NCBI RefSeq assembly: GCF_016086655.4
Contig: NC_052136.2
Location: 53,932,492-53,996,491 of the forward strand
Direction: 5' to 3'
Source of the DNA: Lepeophtheirus salmonis
Taxonomy: Eukaryota > Arthropoda > Copepoda > Siphonostomatoida > Caligidae
DNA length: 64,000 nt
A model generated the notes under the pieces. The model saw nothing but the letters and a program-made list of their open reading frames with translations, did not search any database and was not told the origin of the DNA. The first letter of the stretch is position 1, and the number at the start of each line of letters is the position of its first letter. A program made the translations under genes and the position numbers. Shown piece after piece: positions 12,001 to 27,000 of the stretch.

Positions 12001-15000
12001 CAGGGAAAATATTAAAATTACATTTAAATTCATATATATTTATTTTACTATACATTTTTAAATCCATTTACATCAAAGATTGGTGGGCATTTTTCTTTTA
12101 AAGGGAGATGTTAACACACTCGCCTTATTAAATAATTAACCAAAAATAAGAAAGAGCTCACACATCACCCGTTTTACATTTTATAATAACTATAAATAGT
12201 TTTTTTCTTTACACTGATCCCTTTTTTAGATATACTATTCTACATCGATACTTTATTTATTCTTATAAAAAGTGGAAAAAGAGTATCCCTCATCTACGTT
12301 GTGTAAACCCGACTTACAGTGGGATCATTGATGTGCTTACGCACGTATTTTACAAGCATATTTTCTTTCTTATTATTATACTTATGGCGTAACCTTCAAA
12401 TTTTAACTAATTTTCTATGAATTGAAGTGCAATAATAAGAACAAGAAGGGAGAAAATATGCGAGCATAAGTAATTCAGTGAATCCACCTTAAAGAAGTGG
12501 TTAAATATTGGCACACTTGTGAGTATTTTATAAATTATTTGTCGCAACTATTCATCTCAAATAATGCTATGAGCGTTTTTATTTTTAAAGGTTTTTTCTA
12601 TTCATGTTCATAATTTTGTTTCTTCATCGTTGTCATCGAAATAAGCTATAAATTTATTTAAGTAGGAGTGAACATATCAATTTTTGTAGTCAATATTGAT
12701 TTTTTTTTAATGTTTAATGCATTGGCACTAAGTATGTAAAGACTAACATTGAGAGACTTACAATTAAAATACCCCATTTTGGATCTTCTACACGAATCAA
12801 ATCATATTCAAACTGCAGATCATCTGCAAATTTAGCCAACAAATCAATACAGAGACCAGAACAACACTGACTAGTTGTATCATTTTTCATAATGGAAGCT
12901 CCTGAAGTAGCGTTGCCACTCGAACTAAATGTTAAGAATATAAATTAATGTATTGGGTCAAAATCTATCATTGGTCCTCTTACCCATTTGGTATACGACA
13001 AGGAACACCTCTGTCTACATTGCATCTCCCTGTTATGGGATCTGGAGGAGATAAATTAATGAATGGAGGTTCCTCTAGAAATCCCACTGTGAGATCAAAT
13101 TTTTCTGGAACACCTTGAGGAGGAACGTGGCTATGACCTGGCCATACAATATCCTTGATATCCAAACCATTACTTTCTTTTTTATAGCTTTGCCATACAC
13201 CAATCTATGAAATGCATGAATAGGGGTAACTATGTTTTTTATTAGTACGTACTAATCTTACCTCTTCCCATACAAGGTTTGACCATACTCCTGGTCTTAG
13301 ATTCATTATTTTGAGCTCAACAGATTTAAGAGTACCGTCAGGCAGGAAATCTATATGTGGTTTTGCAAATTCGCTATTTTTAATCGTAACATTTCGTAAA
13401 TATCTAGAAAACAAAAAAGTTATAAGAAAAAGAACGAGACTGTTGCCAAGAAAATCATCTTTTCAATAGCGAATAATTTAGATATAATGTTGACTTATGA
13501 TGCTTCAAGAAATAATATAATATTTTTAACAATATTACACCCTTTGCTAAATATGAGTACATGAAAAAAAAGTAATTAAACCTGCAAATGATATCAAAAG
13601 ATATAAAACATGTACGCAAACTAATAAATATATGTTGAAGTTTTATAAGATTTATAATTGAATTTACCGATGAAATCGCTCTCCAAAACTCCATCGAGAC
13701 TCTAATTCATTAGATGCAGATGTTGTCATATTACAAGAGAGCTCTGGTACTAAATCCGTTACTTTGTTTTGAGGATCCGATAAGTAGGCCTCAACTCCAT
13801 GAGCAAATACCTTCATTGCCGTTGGGATTTGTTTGACTAAATGCTCCAAAGAAGTATCAAAATTGACGCCTGAAAAATTTAATAAATAATGAACTATTGT
13901 TAAGGATCATTACTCAATATAAAATTTATTTATATTCAAGGAGATAATAAAAAAAATTAAAAAAGGAAAATCGATTTTATGGTCTATTTTTTTTTACAAG
14001 AATTTATATACATAAAGTACCAAGGTATATTTTGTGTTGCAAAATAAAAGAAAATGTAAAACTGTTTGCCTTTATGATAAATTAAAGCTTTCAATCTTTC
14101 GATTCCCCTTATTTTTATCTTATTTTTTTATTGTCTAGATTATGAATGAACTATAAATTCATAAGTAGTGCGTTTGAGCAAATCCTGAGCAATAACTATT
14201 TAGGACAAATCAATGACCATATATATCTTCATTGTATCTGTTAACCATTTTTTCAAACAGAAAGCAAAAATGTCCAGAAATTTTATGGTACATAGGTAGT
14301 TTACCAGTTAATTCAAACTCCCCAACTGTTGGACTAATCTTAATTTAACATTACAGAGATGTATATTCACTAAGGTGTCACATAAAATTAAAAGTAATTT
14401 TTCAAAATGCATACCCAGCATTTTTTTCTATTTGATCTCAGCTACTCGAATATGAAAATAAATTTATCTATACAACAATTACAGGTGCCAACGAGAGCTT
14501 AAAGTCAATTCGATGACTTGATGGTAGGGTGGACCAAACCATTTACATTCAAATGAAGATTACACCAAAATTACTAATCATAAATGTATTTTAACTCGTT
14601 TGACTATTAGAAAGTATATGTATGTCTGTTGAGTAAAACTTTGATTTGTTTAATTTGAAGTATATCCAAGTAATTCAGTAAAACGTGTTTCAACTTCCCC
14701 AGTCTACCTTATTCTACATAAAGTGATAATGTTGATTTTATCTTTCAAAATTGATGAATTGGACTCTATTTTATTTATTAGGGTTATTTTTACATAATAA
14801 CGCAATAAATTAATGTTTTTTGATATATTTTCTTTTAAATGAAACCATCGAAGTCTTTCGTAAACTTTTGAAATATATATAAATTTTTTCGGGCTTCTAT
14901 CCAAGCAGAATTAATATCCCATAAAGATGGAGCTTCACAAAGGAAATCATCTTTTTGAAACGAGAAAATAGTGTCATGCTTTTGACCGATATGAAGTAAC

Positions 15001-18000
15001 ATTTTTTTTTCTGAAATCAAGTTTTATATAATGACAGATCATTCTTAATCATAGATCGGGTTCTAAATTCATTTGAAATTAGTTTGAACTTGTTTATATA
15101 TATATCAGAAATAATACAAAGAGATTGTATATTATATTGGAGCTCCTAGTCTCTAATTGCCTGTGAAGTTAAAATCAAAATAGGTCAAAAATTTATCTAA
15201 TTTGAAATTTAAAATGTAATATGTAAAACCTCACTATCTTCAAAATATACTAAGACTTAATGGAATACTATTATGATGAATAAAAAAGGTATTATTTATC
15301 AATTTTGAAAGATAAACTCAACATCATGACTTTATGGTGAGTAGGGTGGACCGGAGAAAGGTGAAACACGTATGACTGAATTACTTGGAGATACTTCAAA
15401 ATATACAGACTAAAGTTTTACACACCAGACATACATCTATTTTCTAATAGTCAAACGAGTTAAAATGCATTAAGTACTTTTGGTTTAATCTAATTTGAAT
15501 GTAAATTTCCTGGTTTACCCTATCATCAAGTCATCGAATTGACTTTAAGGTCTCGTCGGCCCCTGTTATCGTTGTCTTAGAGATTTTTTTTTCATATTTT
15601 AGTAGTTGAGATCAAATAGAATAAAAAATGGGGGGTATGAATTTCAAATTTTTGAAAAAAATAAAATTAAGTTATATGCATCTCTTGGAACACCCTAATG
15701 TACACTACTTAACTTGATATTATTTCATTTCGACAAATACCTATATAAGGAAAATCATCGAAAATAGGATATGTGCATTATGGGGCAGTGAAAAATGATT
15801 AAAGTAGTTTTATTAGTAATCTGGACTTCCAATAATTTGTTTGTTAGGTCATGGGCGTCAGAACGATCATATTTTGAGAGGGGCTTGGTTTTGGATTTTT
15901 TTTGCAAAAAAAACAAACAAACTAAAATTCAGATCTGTTCCATAATAAAATACTATTTGGAATCCATCAAATCAAATCTTACAGATTCAAAATGAAAGGT
16001 TTTAAAAAAAGAAAATTTCTTATTCTATTTAATATCATAGGCGTCCGCGTGGGGTGGGCTGGAGTGGCTGTAGCCTCACCTCCCACCCAAATCAAGGAAT
16101 TTTTGCTTTTCAATCGATTTTTTTTTCATTCGGGCAAATTAGATGGCAGAGGCAAAAAATTTAATATTTGATTTTCTTTTTCAAAATAATTTTTTTTTTT
16201 TTTAAATTTTATATTAGAAATGTTTTTTTTTGATAAAAGTTTACTATTTTGTAAATAGCTGTGGATTTTAAAAAAAAATCACAAAAAAATAATTTTTTTG
16301 TCAATTATGGATTTTTGAACTTTTTCCAAAAAAATTAAATTTTTTGTAAATAGCTGTGAATGAAATTTTTTGGGAAAAAATTTCATTTTTTGAAAATAAC
16401 TATTGATTTTTATATTTTTCGTCAATTTTCGAATTTTTTTTCCTAAAATATAAATTTTCTATGAACAACTATGATTTTTTGAATTTTGTTTCCAAAAAAT
16501 CTAACTTTTTGTGAATAACTACGTAATTTGAAAAAAAAAATCAAAAAGCATTTTAATTTTTTTTCAAAAAAAAATCCTAAAACCAAGCCTTCCCCCCAAA
16601 ACACCCTTGAATTTTTTTTACCTTTTTAAAAGAAAAAAAATCTCTTTTTAGTTCAAGTTTCTAACATACCAATATTTTTATTTTTCATCTATAAAATAAG
16701 ACGAAAAATAAGATGAAAAAGACGACAGGATGAAGCTCTTTTTTGAAGTGAAGCTTCTGAAGCATGTATGCCAAATCACTTTTTATTTCTTGATGGGAAT
16801 GTCCAATGGAATGGTCTTGGTCGTTTACATACTAATTATCTGGAAAATGGCCTTACTTTGAGGACAAATAGATCTATCAAACAACCCTTACAAATATGAA
16901 CAACAGGAAGGTATCAAGATATTTCTTGAAAATCTCACAATATACATAGCGTTTTTATTCCTCGAAGGTTACCTTCTCATTTGGACTTCAAAGCTCTTAG
17001 TTTTCCATTTCATTGGAGTAAATACATCTTATACCAGAAATATGTTCAATCATGCCAGGATTTTGGTTATGAAAGATATTGTTGAAAAAATAAATTTATA
17101 TAGTAGTGGAAAAAAAACATATCCACAAATAAGAACTATTGACAGGCGGAGCGACATTTGCCATATACGTTACGATCATTTGGAAATTTTAGCCTCCTTG
17201 TTTAGGGATTCAATCATAAAAAAATCTTATAAACGATTGGACATTAAAAATTGATAGTTCTATAAAAAATCATTTGGATGGTGTTCAAATAGAAGGAAGT
17301 AAACTATAAAACACGAGTCAGTTATGCTAAATATAATAAGGATTGACAATTGACTTCTCGGAGGCTAAGTCCATTCCATATTCATCTATTCAAACAAGAC
17401 TCACTTCTTATATTTAAATAAAATCAATTTATATACTGTTAAAGATGGAGGGGTAGGGACATTTCAAATTGACATTTTTGAAAAAGCAGAACAGCATCAC
17501 TTTTATACCATGAAATAATACATTGCTCCTCGACCTGAAATTCAATGCAACGACTGTGGTCGGAAATTTCTTTCAATAATATTTTTATTTGTCATCTATT
17601 TTTTTACTGCTTTTCAGAGGTTAGAGCAAAAATTTCAATCTTATGGGGCTCTTAGACTGGAGCATTGTAATGTTGGGGAAAGTTGATATAATCTATGTTC
17701 ATTTTCTAGTTTTTCCAAATTTTCTGCCAATCATACATTTGGAATGATTTCAAAATATTTTAAAAATCAGCAATGTATATATGGCATTGATTAATTAATT
17801 GAAGTAGTTAATAATGCGTCTTCACAATTGTCTACAAAACAAGATGAGTCTAAACAGTTCAAGTAAAAAATACTTATATCTGAATACTTTGGTAATATAA
17901 AAGGAATATAAGAATATCATAATGTCCCCCTCTGATCATCCTGGAATTGTAAGAATGAATAAGTGGTCCAACAGTAAAGAAATTAAATCGTTAAAGCTAT

Positions 18001-21000
18001 TAAAAATTAGCATCTCATCTAAGAAATTATCCATTTTAATTCCTGAAAATCATTTATGAGAAGAAGCTCTTTTAACAGAAAAAAGGAAATAATATCAAGA
18101 AAGCAATATAGCTCCTCTGATCAATTGAGATAAAAAAATATTTAGGAATTTTTGGAACTTTCTTCAGGCCTTCTACCTACATCAATCTCGTTTACCTCGG
18201 GTCCTCTTTCTACCTTGAATCCGTTTCTTACCTCGAGCCCTATATCAACTTTAAATCCGTTTCTTACCTAAAACCCCTCCCCTATTTTGAATCCGTTTCT
18301 TACCTATAACCCCTCTACTATTTTGAATCTATTTACTACATCAATCCCTCCCATAATTAATCAGGTTCCTTTCCCAAGTTCTCTTTTTACCTCATCAGTC
18401 ATCATCATGAGTTAAAGAAAAGTGCTTCAATTGTATTGGGTGTTCCTTATATAAATAAATAAAAGCTAAAATGTAGATGGTGTAAATTTTGCATAAACAA
18501 ACATTTAAACAGTCGTTTCAAAACATTAATAAATGGCTGAATCATTGTTATCTCGATCCTGAGAGTATAATACATTGAAATGAAAGTTATGGATAAAGAA
18601 CCAAAATCTCCAAATAATTATCCTATTGCACAGGTTTATCGAATCACTGAACACTTTAAATACATAAGATCATCTGAATGCTTAATAATCATAAACTATA
18701 ATCCATATTAATTTTTTTCTTTGATTAAGCAAAGATCGATTACTCTCAAGTAATATATACATTTAATTAAGTTTAAATTAAAGAACTCTTAACATTAAAG
18801 AGATGATTAAGAAGAAGTATTACCCAATAAGATCCCAAGTATCGTCATTCGCTTCTTGAAATTACTAGAATAAAGGAACTCAAGTCAACTTCTATAATTT
18901 CTATCTATTTTCTTTCTCTCTTCAACCCCGTATTTTTACTTCATTCCGCGTTTAATGTTGACAGTTATTGGTAATTTATATGATACAGGAGTGCAAAAAA
19001 ACCTTCCATCAAAAATAAAAATCTAATATAATGAATACAATATTGAAGAAATCAAGGGAATTATAAATGCAGAAACATACTCTCAGTTGCTTTAATAAAC
19101 ACAGATTACATACCTAGAATTAAGGAATCACTATCCTCATCCTTCTCCAAAGAGCAATTTGTGTCCTAGATCCTAACTCATATTTGATATTCCTCTGAAT
19201 AATAATAAATTATATTCGTCAGAGGCTGAAGAAGAAGTTAAAGTGAAGAGATTCATTAAAGGCATTCGGAAAAAGGAATGAAACAGTCAAGACTTTCTTA
19301 TTATTATTTGTATTTCAAGTTATTAGTTGAAGTATACAATAATCAAAAGAGCTTCTTACTCTTTAATATCTACTACGAACCTAAAATGACATAAAGATAA
19401 TGAATTCCTTCAGTTAGGTGTTTCGTTGAAGATGAGTGGCTCAAACGCTCTCTTCAATATTAAATTCTAGTATCGACTCGGGAAGATAGAATAATTACGA
19501 CACCTACAAATAGAACAGAGCTTAGGTCATTTATTGGTTTAGCAAATCAACTTCCAGGCTTTTTATCATAATTTAGCAAAGCCGCAAAACCATTAAGACA
19601 TTTGATGAAATTAAAGAATGAATTTGTTTGGGACAATATACATACCAAAGCTATGGAAGAAATAAAGGACATATTGACGAATACCCCTGTCCTCGCCATT
19701 TACGGTCAGAAGAAGGAAACACCCCTCGAAACGGATGCATCCAGATTGAAAGGTCTTGGATTCGATCTACTACAAAATCACGGTACGCATTGGTAGAGTC
19801 GGAATCTCTTGCGATTAATTGGGCAATTAGCCAGTGTCACATTTACTTGAGTGTATTACCAATGGTTGAAGTCGTCACTGATCATCATCCACTCCCAATA
19901 ATATTCAAAAAAATTCTCTAAATCAGATCGAAAACCTATAAGTCCAAAAGATAAGGATGAATCTCTAACATTAACAATTTTATGTTATATGGAAGAAAGG
20001 AAAATATCATTAAGTTGCTGATGCTTTATATAGAGCACCTGTTGAAGACGAAATATTTAATACGTTTAGCCATAGCCAGATTCACTCTAATGGAAACAAA
20101 TATTAGGAATATTGGATTTATAGATCCTATTAAAGAAGAAATTAGAAAAAAAGCTAAGCTACATAAAGACTATCAAATTTTAGTAAGATTTGTTGAAAGC
20201 GGTCTTTGACAGAAGAATATATTTTCGAATATTTCAGATTGCTCCAAATGTACTGAGCTCTACAGTTTATTTTTCTTTTCTCTTATTATATATTATATTG
20301 GTGATAGATATTATATCAGTTTAAAAGAATCCTGCCATTTTTTCCATTTAGACACTTATCCTTTTTTTTTTATCATGACATTTTTTCCGCTGCCATTTTT
20401 TCATTGACATTTTTTCCTCATACCGTATATACATGAAAGAAATTTCAAGAATTTTTACAAAAAAATGGAATTATTTGGTCACCTTCGAGCCCGTTTTAAA
20501 GTAATGGTATGACAAAAGCAGCCGTGAAAAATATAACCTTGTAAGTACAACACTCAACCAATCAACTCCAATGAATTTCGTGACGGATTACTAAAATATC
20601 GTAATACACCTCGTCAGTGTGGGTATTCTCCAAACAAAATAGTTTATGGCAAGAATTTGAGATCCCATATTCCTACTCTCGATTATAATAAGATTAAACA
20701 ATTGGACAATCACGATGTAGTAAAAGCAATACAATTAGAGAGAGAGGGAGAGATCAAAAAAATATTATAATAAACACTCTAAGTTCTGGAGGTTTGGAGG
20801 ACAGTACAGATTCAAAGTTCCGTTTCAAAAAAGTGGAACGATATTGGAAAAATCATTAAACAAAATAGTAGAACTTATCTCATTCGTCTCGATAATGGGA
20901 GAATTTATCGGAGGAATAAGAAGTTTCTACGTTTGTTTAATGGAGAAGAGGACAAGAAAGACAGTAAAAGAGGATATGAAAATATTGTTTGTAAAATGAA

Positions 21001-24000
21001 ATTGAGAAACAACCCAAATAAACGGATCATGTTTTGTATATAGTATATTATCGTTCGAGAAAAAGGGATTATTATATAATGATGTAGATATTGTATTGTT
21101 AATATGTGTAGCTATGGTATGTATATATATGCCATACAATATGATTGTGTAAAGGAATAATAAAGTGTATAGTTTTAATATAGACCACTATGGAACAAGG
21201 TGCATAAGTCTTGCTCTTAAAGATATAACATTATACAATCTAGTTATCTTTCACTATTTTCTTGTTATAATATTCTTCAATCCTAGACATGAGTGAAGGA
21301 AATAAAAAGATAGCTAGGACCCAAGGACTGTATCAGAGAACTGTTGAATGGTAAAAAAGATCGGACTGATAAAAAAAAAAGATTGAAAAGGGTGGGAAAA
21401 AAAGAATTATAAGGGGATCAGCCCTAGGACTGATCCGACACTACGCACCAATTCATAGAGATATAAAGTATTTTTATCTCTATGGACCACATATATATAT
21501 CGAAAGAAAATTAAATCAAGGACATTATAAGGATGTTTATTTTATTTTAATATCCCCGTCAATTTTTGTAGTCTTTAAGTAAGAATAACGGGGCCTCTGC
21601 AGGGCTAATCAAAATATTCTATTAAAAGAAATGGAAAATTGAAGAATACAAATCCATCACATACTTTTTTGAGAAAAAAAAAATCAAGTGTCATTTCTAG
21701 TTGCCTCACCACATATCTCCTGACAGATATAAACTAAAACCTGCTAGATTATAAACTAAAGTGCTCCTTGCTTGCTGATAAGTTAAAACTTTTAAAATAG
21801 TAATAAATAGTATTCGATCAGTCCTAGGGACTGATCCTCTTACCAGTATTTTTTCCTTGCCCCTTTCAGTTTTTTTTTATCAGTCCGAACTTTATTAACA
21901 TTCAAATTTCAATGATCCTAAGGACTGATACATCAGTCTTTCAGACCTACGGTGAAAGCCATCTTTTTATTTTCTTCACTCAATGCTAGGATTGAAGAAT
22001 ATGATTAAGAAATAAGAAAATAATGAAATAATAGCTTTAACATATTATAATACGTTGCAGACTAGAATAATTTGTGCTCAGGTTGCGTGATTTCAAATTT
22101 AGAAGTTATTGCGGTAATTTTATTACCGCTTTGGTATTTATTATGTTTATTTTTTGATAACTCAAAACTCAACATGATACATTACTTTAAATGGAAAATC
22201 ATCAATTTTATTACAAGAAAAACATATATTTATTTAATAATCTATACACTTTTTTAAGCAAATTGAAAGTTTCGCTTAGAAAATGCACACTTATATTTAT
22301 AATCAGCTTATTCTACTTTGTAAGTAAAAATCAAAACATATGGGTTGAATAATTTAGTATATAATTAAAATTCTTTTTATAGATTTGACACATTTTATTA
22401 AAGTTTTGTGAAGTAATTCCAATTTTAAAAATCATCAAGAGTATACTTTTTAGAATATATGACGGATCTCTTAATGGCATATTTCAAATCCTTGAAATTA
22501 AAGTATTCTACTTTTTTTTCAAAAACTATCTTATTATTTTTTTTGTAAAATCACTGCTACATATATTATTATAAAAAAACTATACCAAAGGGTTCTAATT
22601 TCATCAACAAATTTTCCACTAATCTACAAATGATACATTTAGTTCCTAATCAATCATTTATTATATGATTATGGTGGGTTCATATAAATTATTACACAAT
22701 AGGGTGTGAGAGCTTTGAGCTTATAAACTATACCACTTAAATTTTAAATACATCTTCTGGATATGCCATCCTGTTGTATTGTTCCTTGTTGCTCAAGGAG
22801 AGGGGGGATCAAATTTACTTCAGACAGTAGCCTTTCTTTAAATGGCGGATTGCCGTGAAAAGAATTGAAAGGAAAGATACATTAATTACTACAAACATAC
22901 CTTGAACTTACGCCGACGACTTTTTTGCTGATATAAGTACATGTACAGTAACACACAAAAATACACATGTTGATATGATGTATTTGAGGAAATTAATATA
23001 GAATTATAACTAAATAAATATTAAAAAATACGGAATTAAATATTCCTTGATATGTATTGAACAAAATGTTCATTATAAAATTTTATAAGAGGAGGAAGAA
23101 TTTTTTTTTTTAGAAAATAACTCATTGTCAAAAAATGCTTCCTCAATAAATAGATCTTTAAATGTGTAGACTAAGAAAAAACATTTCGACTTCTTAGTCA
23201 TACGAAGTTGTCGTTGAATCTGGTAAAAGTAATTATAATTATTTTTCCCCTTTATTTCTCAATTTCGAATTTCTAAGAATGAAAAATTGGGGCCTGTACA
23301 AATTTTTCTTTTCATCCTGAAAAGGAGCATTTAATTTCAAGAATATCTTTTTCACCAACACATCCATCAGGAAAGTCACCCAAAAAGTTATACTCATTGA
23401 CTTCATTATCGGTAGCATGAGAATATTTTTTTTTGGCTGAAGACTTATGAGTTTTACGATGGGAGATAGTGGCAGAAACAAGAGTTGGTGGTTGAAAAAT
23501 AGACTCGTTGGTAGAAAAATAACCAGATTTAGTGAAATCTAGTCTTCCATTACTCAGCTACATAACTTCATCCCTTTGTGCATTGATGCAAGATTATGGT
23601 TCTGAGTACTACTCCCTACCTGGCGGTAGACAACATAGTGCCAAATATGAGAATTCAAGATAATCCTGAATTCTGAGGAGTCTTGCTATAGTGGCATGGG
23701 ATTCTCTTCAGGAATCTGAAAGAATGAGCCGACGAAATCATCATGAAGACGCTCAATCAACTGGATTTTCCTTCCCTGAGTGTGGTCACCTCTTCTTGAA
23801 AGTTTACACTTCAACTCCGTCAATGTCAAGTCAGAATAATTTGATTTTAAATCCATATTTTAAGAGATATTAATAAGGAGTAATGAGAAAAAATGTAGAG
23901 CGTTTACAAACAACGTCATTTGGTGGATTTATATTGAACTTCTTTGTTTACTCTTACACCCTATTGAATTAAATTACTATCTTGAATCATGCATGGATGA

Positions 24001-27000
24001 TTCTGATCTTTTTTTACTGATAAACCATACAAATTCCCTAGATCAGGGCTTTTCAAATAATATAAATGAAGTTGGGGCAAAAAGGAAAATCAAAACTTGG
24101 AAAAATTTATAATTACAACAACAAATCTAACAAAAGTTTTAATAGCAATTTTTTGAATGGAACCTTGAATTGGGACCAGGAAATGCATTACAGCGTTGAT
24201 TGATTTAATTAGAAGCTGTGAACAATTCCCGACGTTTATTGAATAATACTTTCATGGTTTGGAAAAAATGACTAACCACAAAATGCTTTAAGGTATTTTT
24301 TCTGTTTCTTTTTGTATGGGAAGTTTGTATAATACGATAAAAGTAACTATGTTGTATATAAAGTCAAATTTGGTCTAACTGTCACTTGTTTTAAAAGTGC
24401 CACTGCACTTAGCGGTCATATTCAGTTTTCAAATTTATAATTGTTTTGGAATATGAAACCTCATCTAAGAGGTCCAAGTACCAAGTTGTCAGGCAAGGGA
24501 TAAATAAATACAGGTGTATTTATTTATTTACAAAATTATTATCAGTGCGGGCCCACTCAAGAGCTTGGTCTATGGGCAAGTACCCACTAAAACCGTCCCC
24601 GATTGGGACTCTCAAATGTTGTTACATGTCTCAAGAGGTAACTGTTTGAATAGTTCCGCTCTCGAGGTTAAGAAATGGTAGGAAGGGGTTACATTCGCAC
24701 CCCTCAGTTGAGATATGTAGTAGGATTGGGATCAAGTTAAAAATGACTTCTGATCTGTACCAAATCATAACAGAATCACTTTATATATATATATGTATAT
24801 AATATTTTTAACTTGTACGTTAAAAAAAATGATAAAATCAAAAATTAAATAACATCATCCATATGAACATTGCTGGATTAATACTTATCTAGAACAACAT
24901 GGAAGCACGGTATTAAACGATAAAAAGTAAATATAATATTAAATAAATAAGTTTATTTAGAAACTAAATATGCAAAATAAATGTACATACAACTTTAATA
25001 TATTATATATGTAATAAAATGTAAATATGATGCATATCATAATAATTTTTCGAGATTTTAAAGAATTTTTTTGATGCGTTCTTATTATTTACGAGTATCT
25101 ACCCTAACGATGATTATGAAAAGGGAGACGAATAGAGAAAGAAATACATTACCTATGGGGAATAGAGAGGGAGTTGGAGATGTCTGAAATTGGGTGCACT
25201 GAAGCATTTATGCGCCCATAATTTCTCCTCTTATTTATCATTTAGCAATTCACTTCATAAGTTTTTTTTTGAAAATTTATAAGTTACCAGACTACGTAAA
25301 GATAATCTATATTAATAAAGCAAAGTGTGTTTGCCTGTCAGTGTTAATGTCTGAATGTATGATAACAAGTATTAAATGATGTATATCATAAACATATTTT
25401 GATCTAAGAACAATGTAGTCGTGTTAATGAAATATTGCAGGCGCCTGCATTAGACCCACTAAAAAAACAACAACACTTTTTTGAGTTTTGTTAGGTTTCC
25501 GTATTTTTTACTACGCTTTGACATGTATTCCTCATTTTTTAATGCGTAATCTATCATCTTTTTGTTTTAAACGACACAAAATTTTTATTTTAACTTGATT
25601 TCAAGGTTCAATAGCTTCTTTTTTTTCTTTGTCTGTCATTCTTATTTGTCTAAACAAGCTAAAGAGCTTGTGTTTCGAGGATCTGGAGCCCGTATAAGTG
25701 TATATAAATAACGCATTTTTAGCATTTTATACGTTCTTATTGTAAATTGGTAGTTCCATAAAATCTTGCTTAACCACCTGACAATATTTTTTCAAAATAA
25801 TGTACTACTGTCTTAGCACAAACAATAATTTTTATTATTAAAGTCTTTAAATTTTACTTAATAAGGTTATCTTAACATGAAAATTTGGGACACTCCGGAA
25901 GAGTTATCCGGACAAATCAGTTTGTTAGTTAATATTCACTTTAATAATACAGTGTTTGAAACCTTGACACCCGTGATTTCTTCTTTTTGTAGATTTAAGA
26001 GCTCAAAATGGATGATAATTTGAGCTTGCACCAAATTAGCTAATATCTTGCCAAAAAAAATCGCACTGACTGTTTTTTTTTAAACAAGACATTAATAGAT
26101 TTAAACGTAAATTGTCTTGTCTTTAAAAAGTTGTATATATAAAAACCAGTGTTGCCAACTATTTTTCCAATAATTGATGAAGAAGTACTATTTTTTGAAA
26201 AAAGCGATAATTTTCAAAAATTGAAGCAAAAAACCCCCAAAAAATGATTTGCTTTCTTCTCACATGTCAAAGTATCGGAAAAAATACGGAAACCTAACAG
26301 AACTTAAAAAAGTGTTTTTTGAATAGGTCTAGTCTGCATGTATACAAAAAGCATAATTTATGTTTGTTTTTGTTATTGGTCTCTTATGTATATTATAATC
26401 CATGTGCATTTTCAGTATATGTTAAGATTTGAATTAAATATAATACTGGTTTATTAAAATGATTTTCTTTTTTTTATTAGCGAGTGCTATTAAGACTAAA
26501 GTACTCATAAGTTATCCCAAAGTATTATTTTTTTTTCAAACTCTTATTATTATTCGTTCAATCTTGAGGACAGACCACATATGAATTTATATAAATATTG
26601 AGTATTTTCTAGTGAGTGTGTCCATGAAAAACAGAGTAAGACTGAGGATCTATAGGAGAGTTATTTTGTATATTCTTAAAACAAAACTTGTCTATTAGCC
26701 TACGTCTAATTACTCCGGGAAATGCAGGGTACTACCGCTATTAATAACAAGAAAAAGGAATAAAATATGCGTGTTAAATGAGTTCATAAACACTTTTGTG
26801 AAGCCACCTTTATTGAGTATTGTCTTGTCTGATAATAGTTTATTAATTTAGAAAATAATATATCCTTGTACAGTACATTCAGTCTACAAAATTTAATATT
26901 CTTTCTCAAACTAATATTTTAGATTATATTTTATACCTGTAAATTCAATTTGTTCACTGATATTCACTAGTATTATATATAAAAACTACTTGTGATAAAT

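Larger units (their letters stand above)
8395..12761 (-). other. Nmdar2 intron of 4.4 kb with repeat debris
   Basis: No coding exon is needed here by phase, and none was seen. The intron holds a short-TIR element (10299-10713), a fragment of the same family (about 9195-9275), half of a dispersed repeat pair (11835-12185) and a small inverted-repeat element (12312-12494). A block at about 11220-11460 with several 'gaccggtc'-like words was not identified. Confidence 0.7.

Noticed and set aside
24540..24700. GC-richer patch considered as a tRNA or SINE head
   Set aside because: No cloverleaf, no A/B box pair that I can support.
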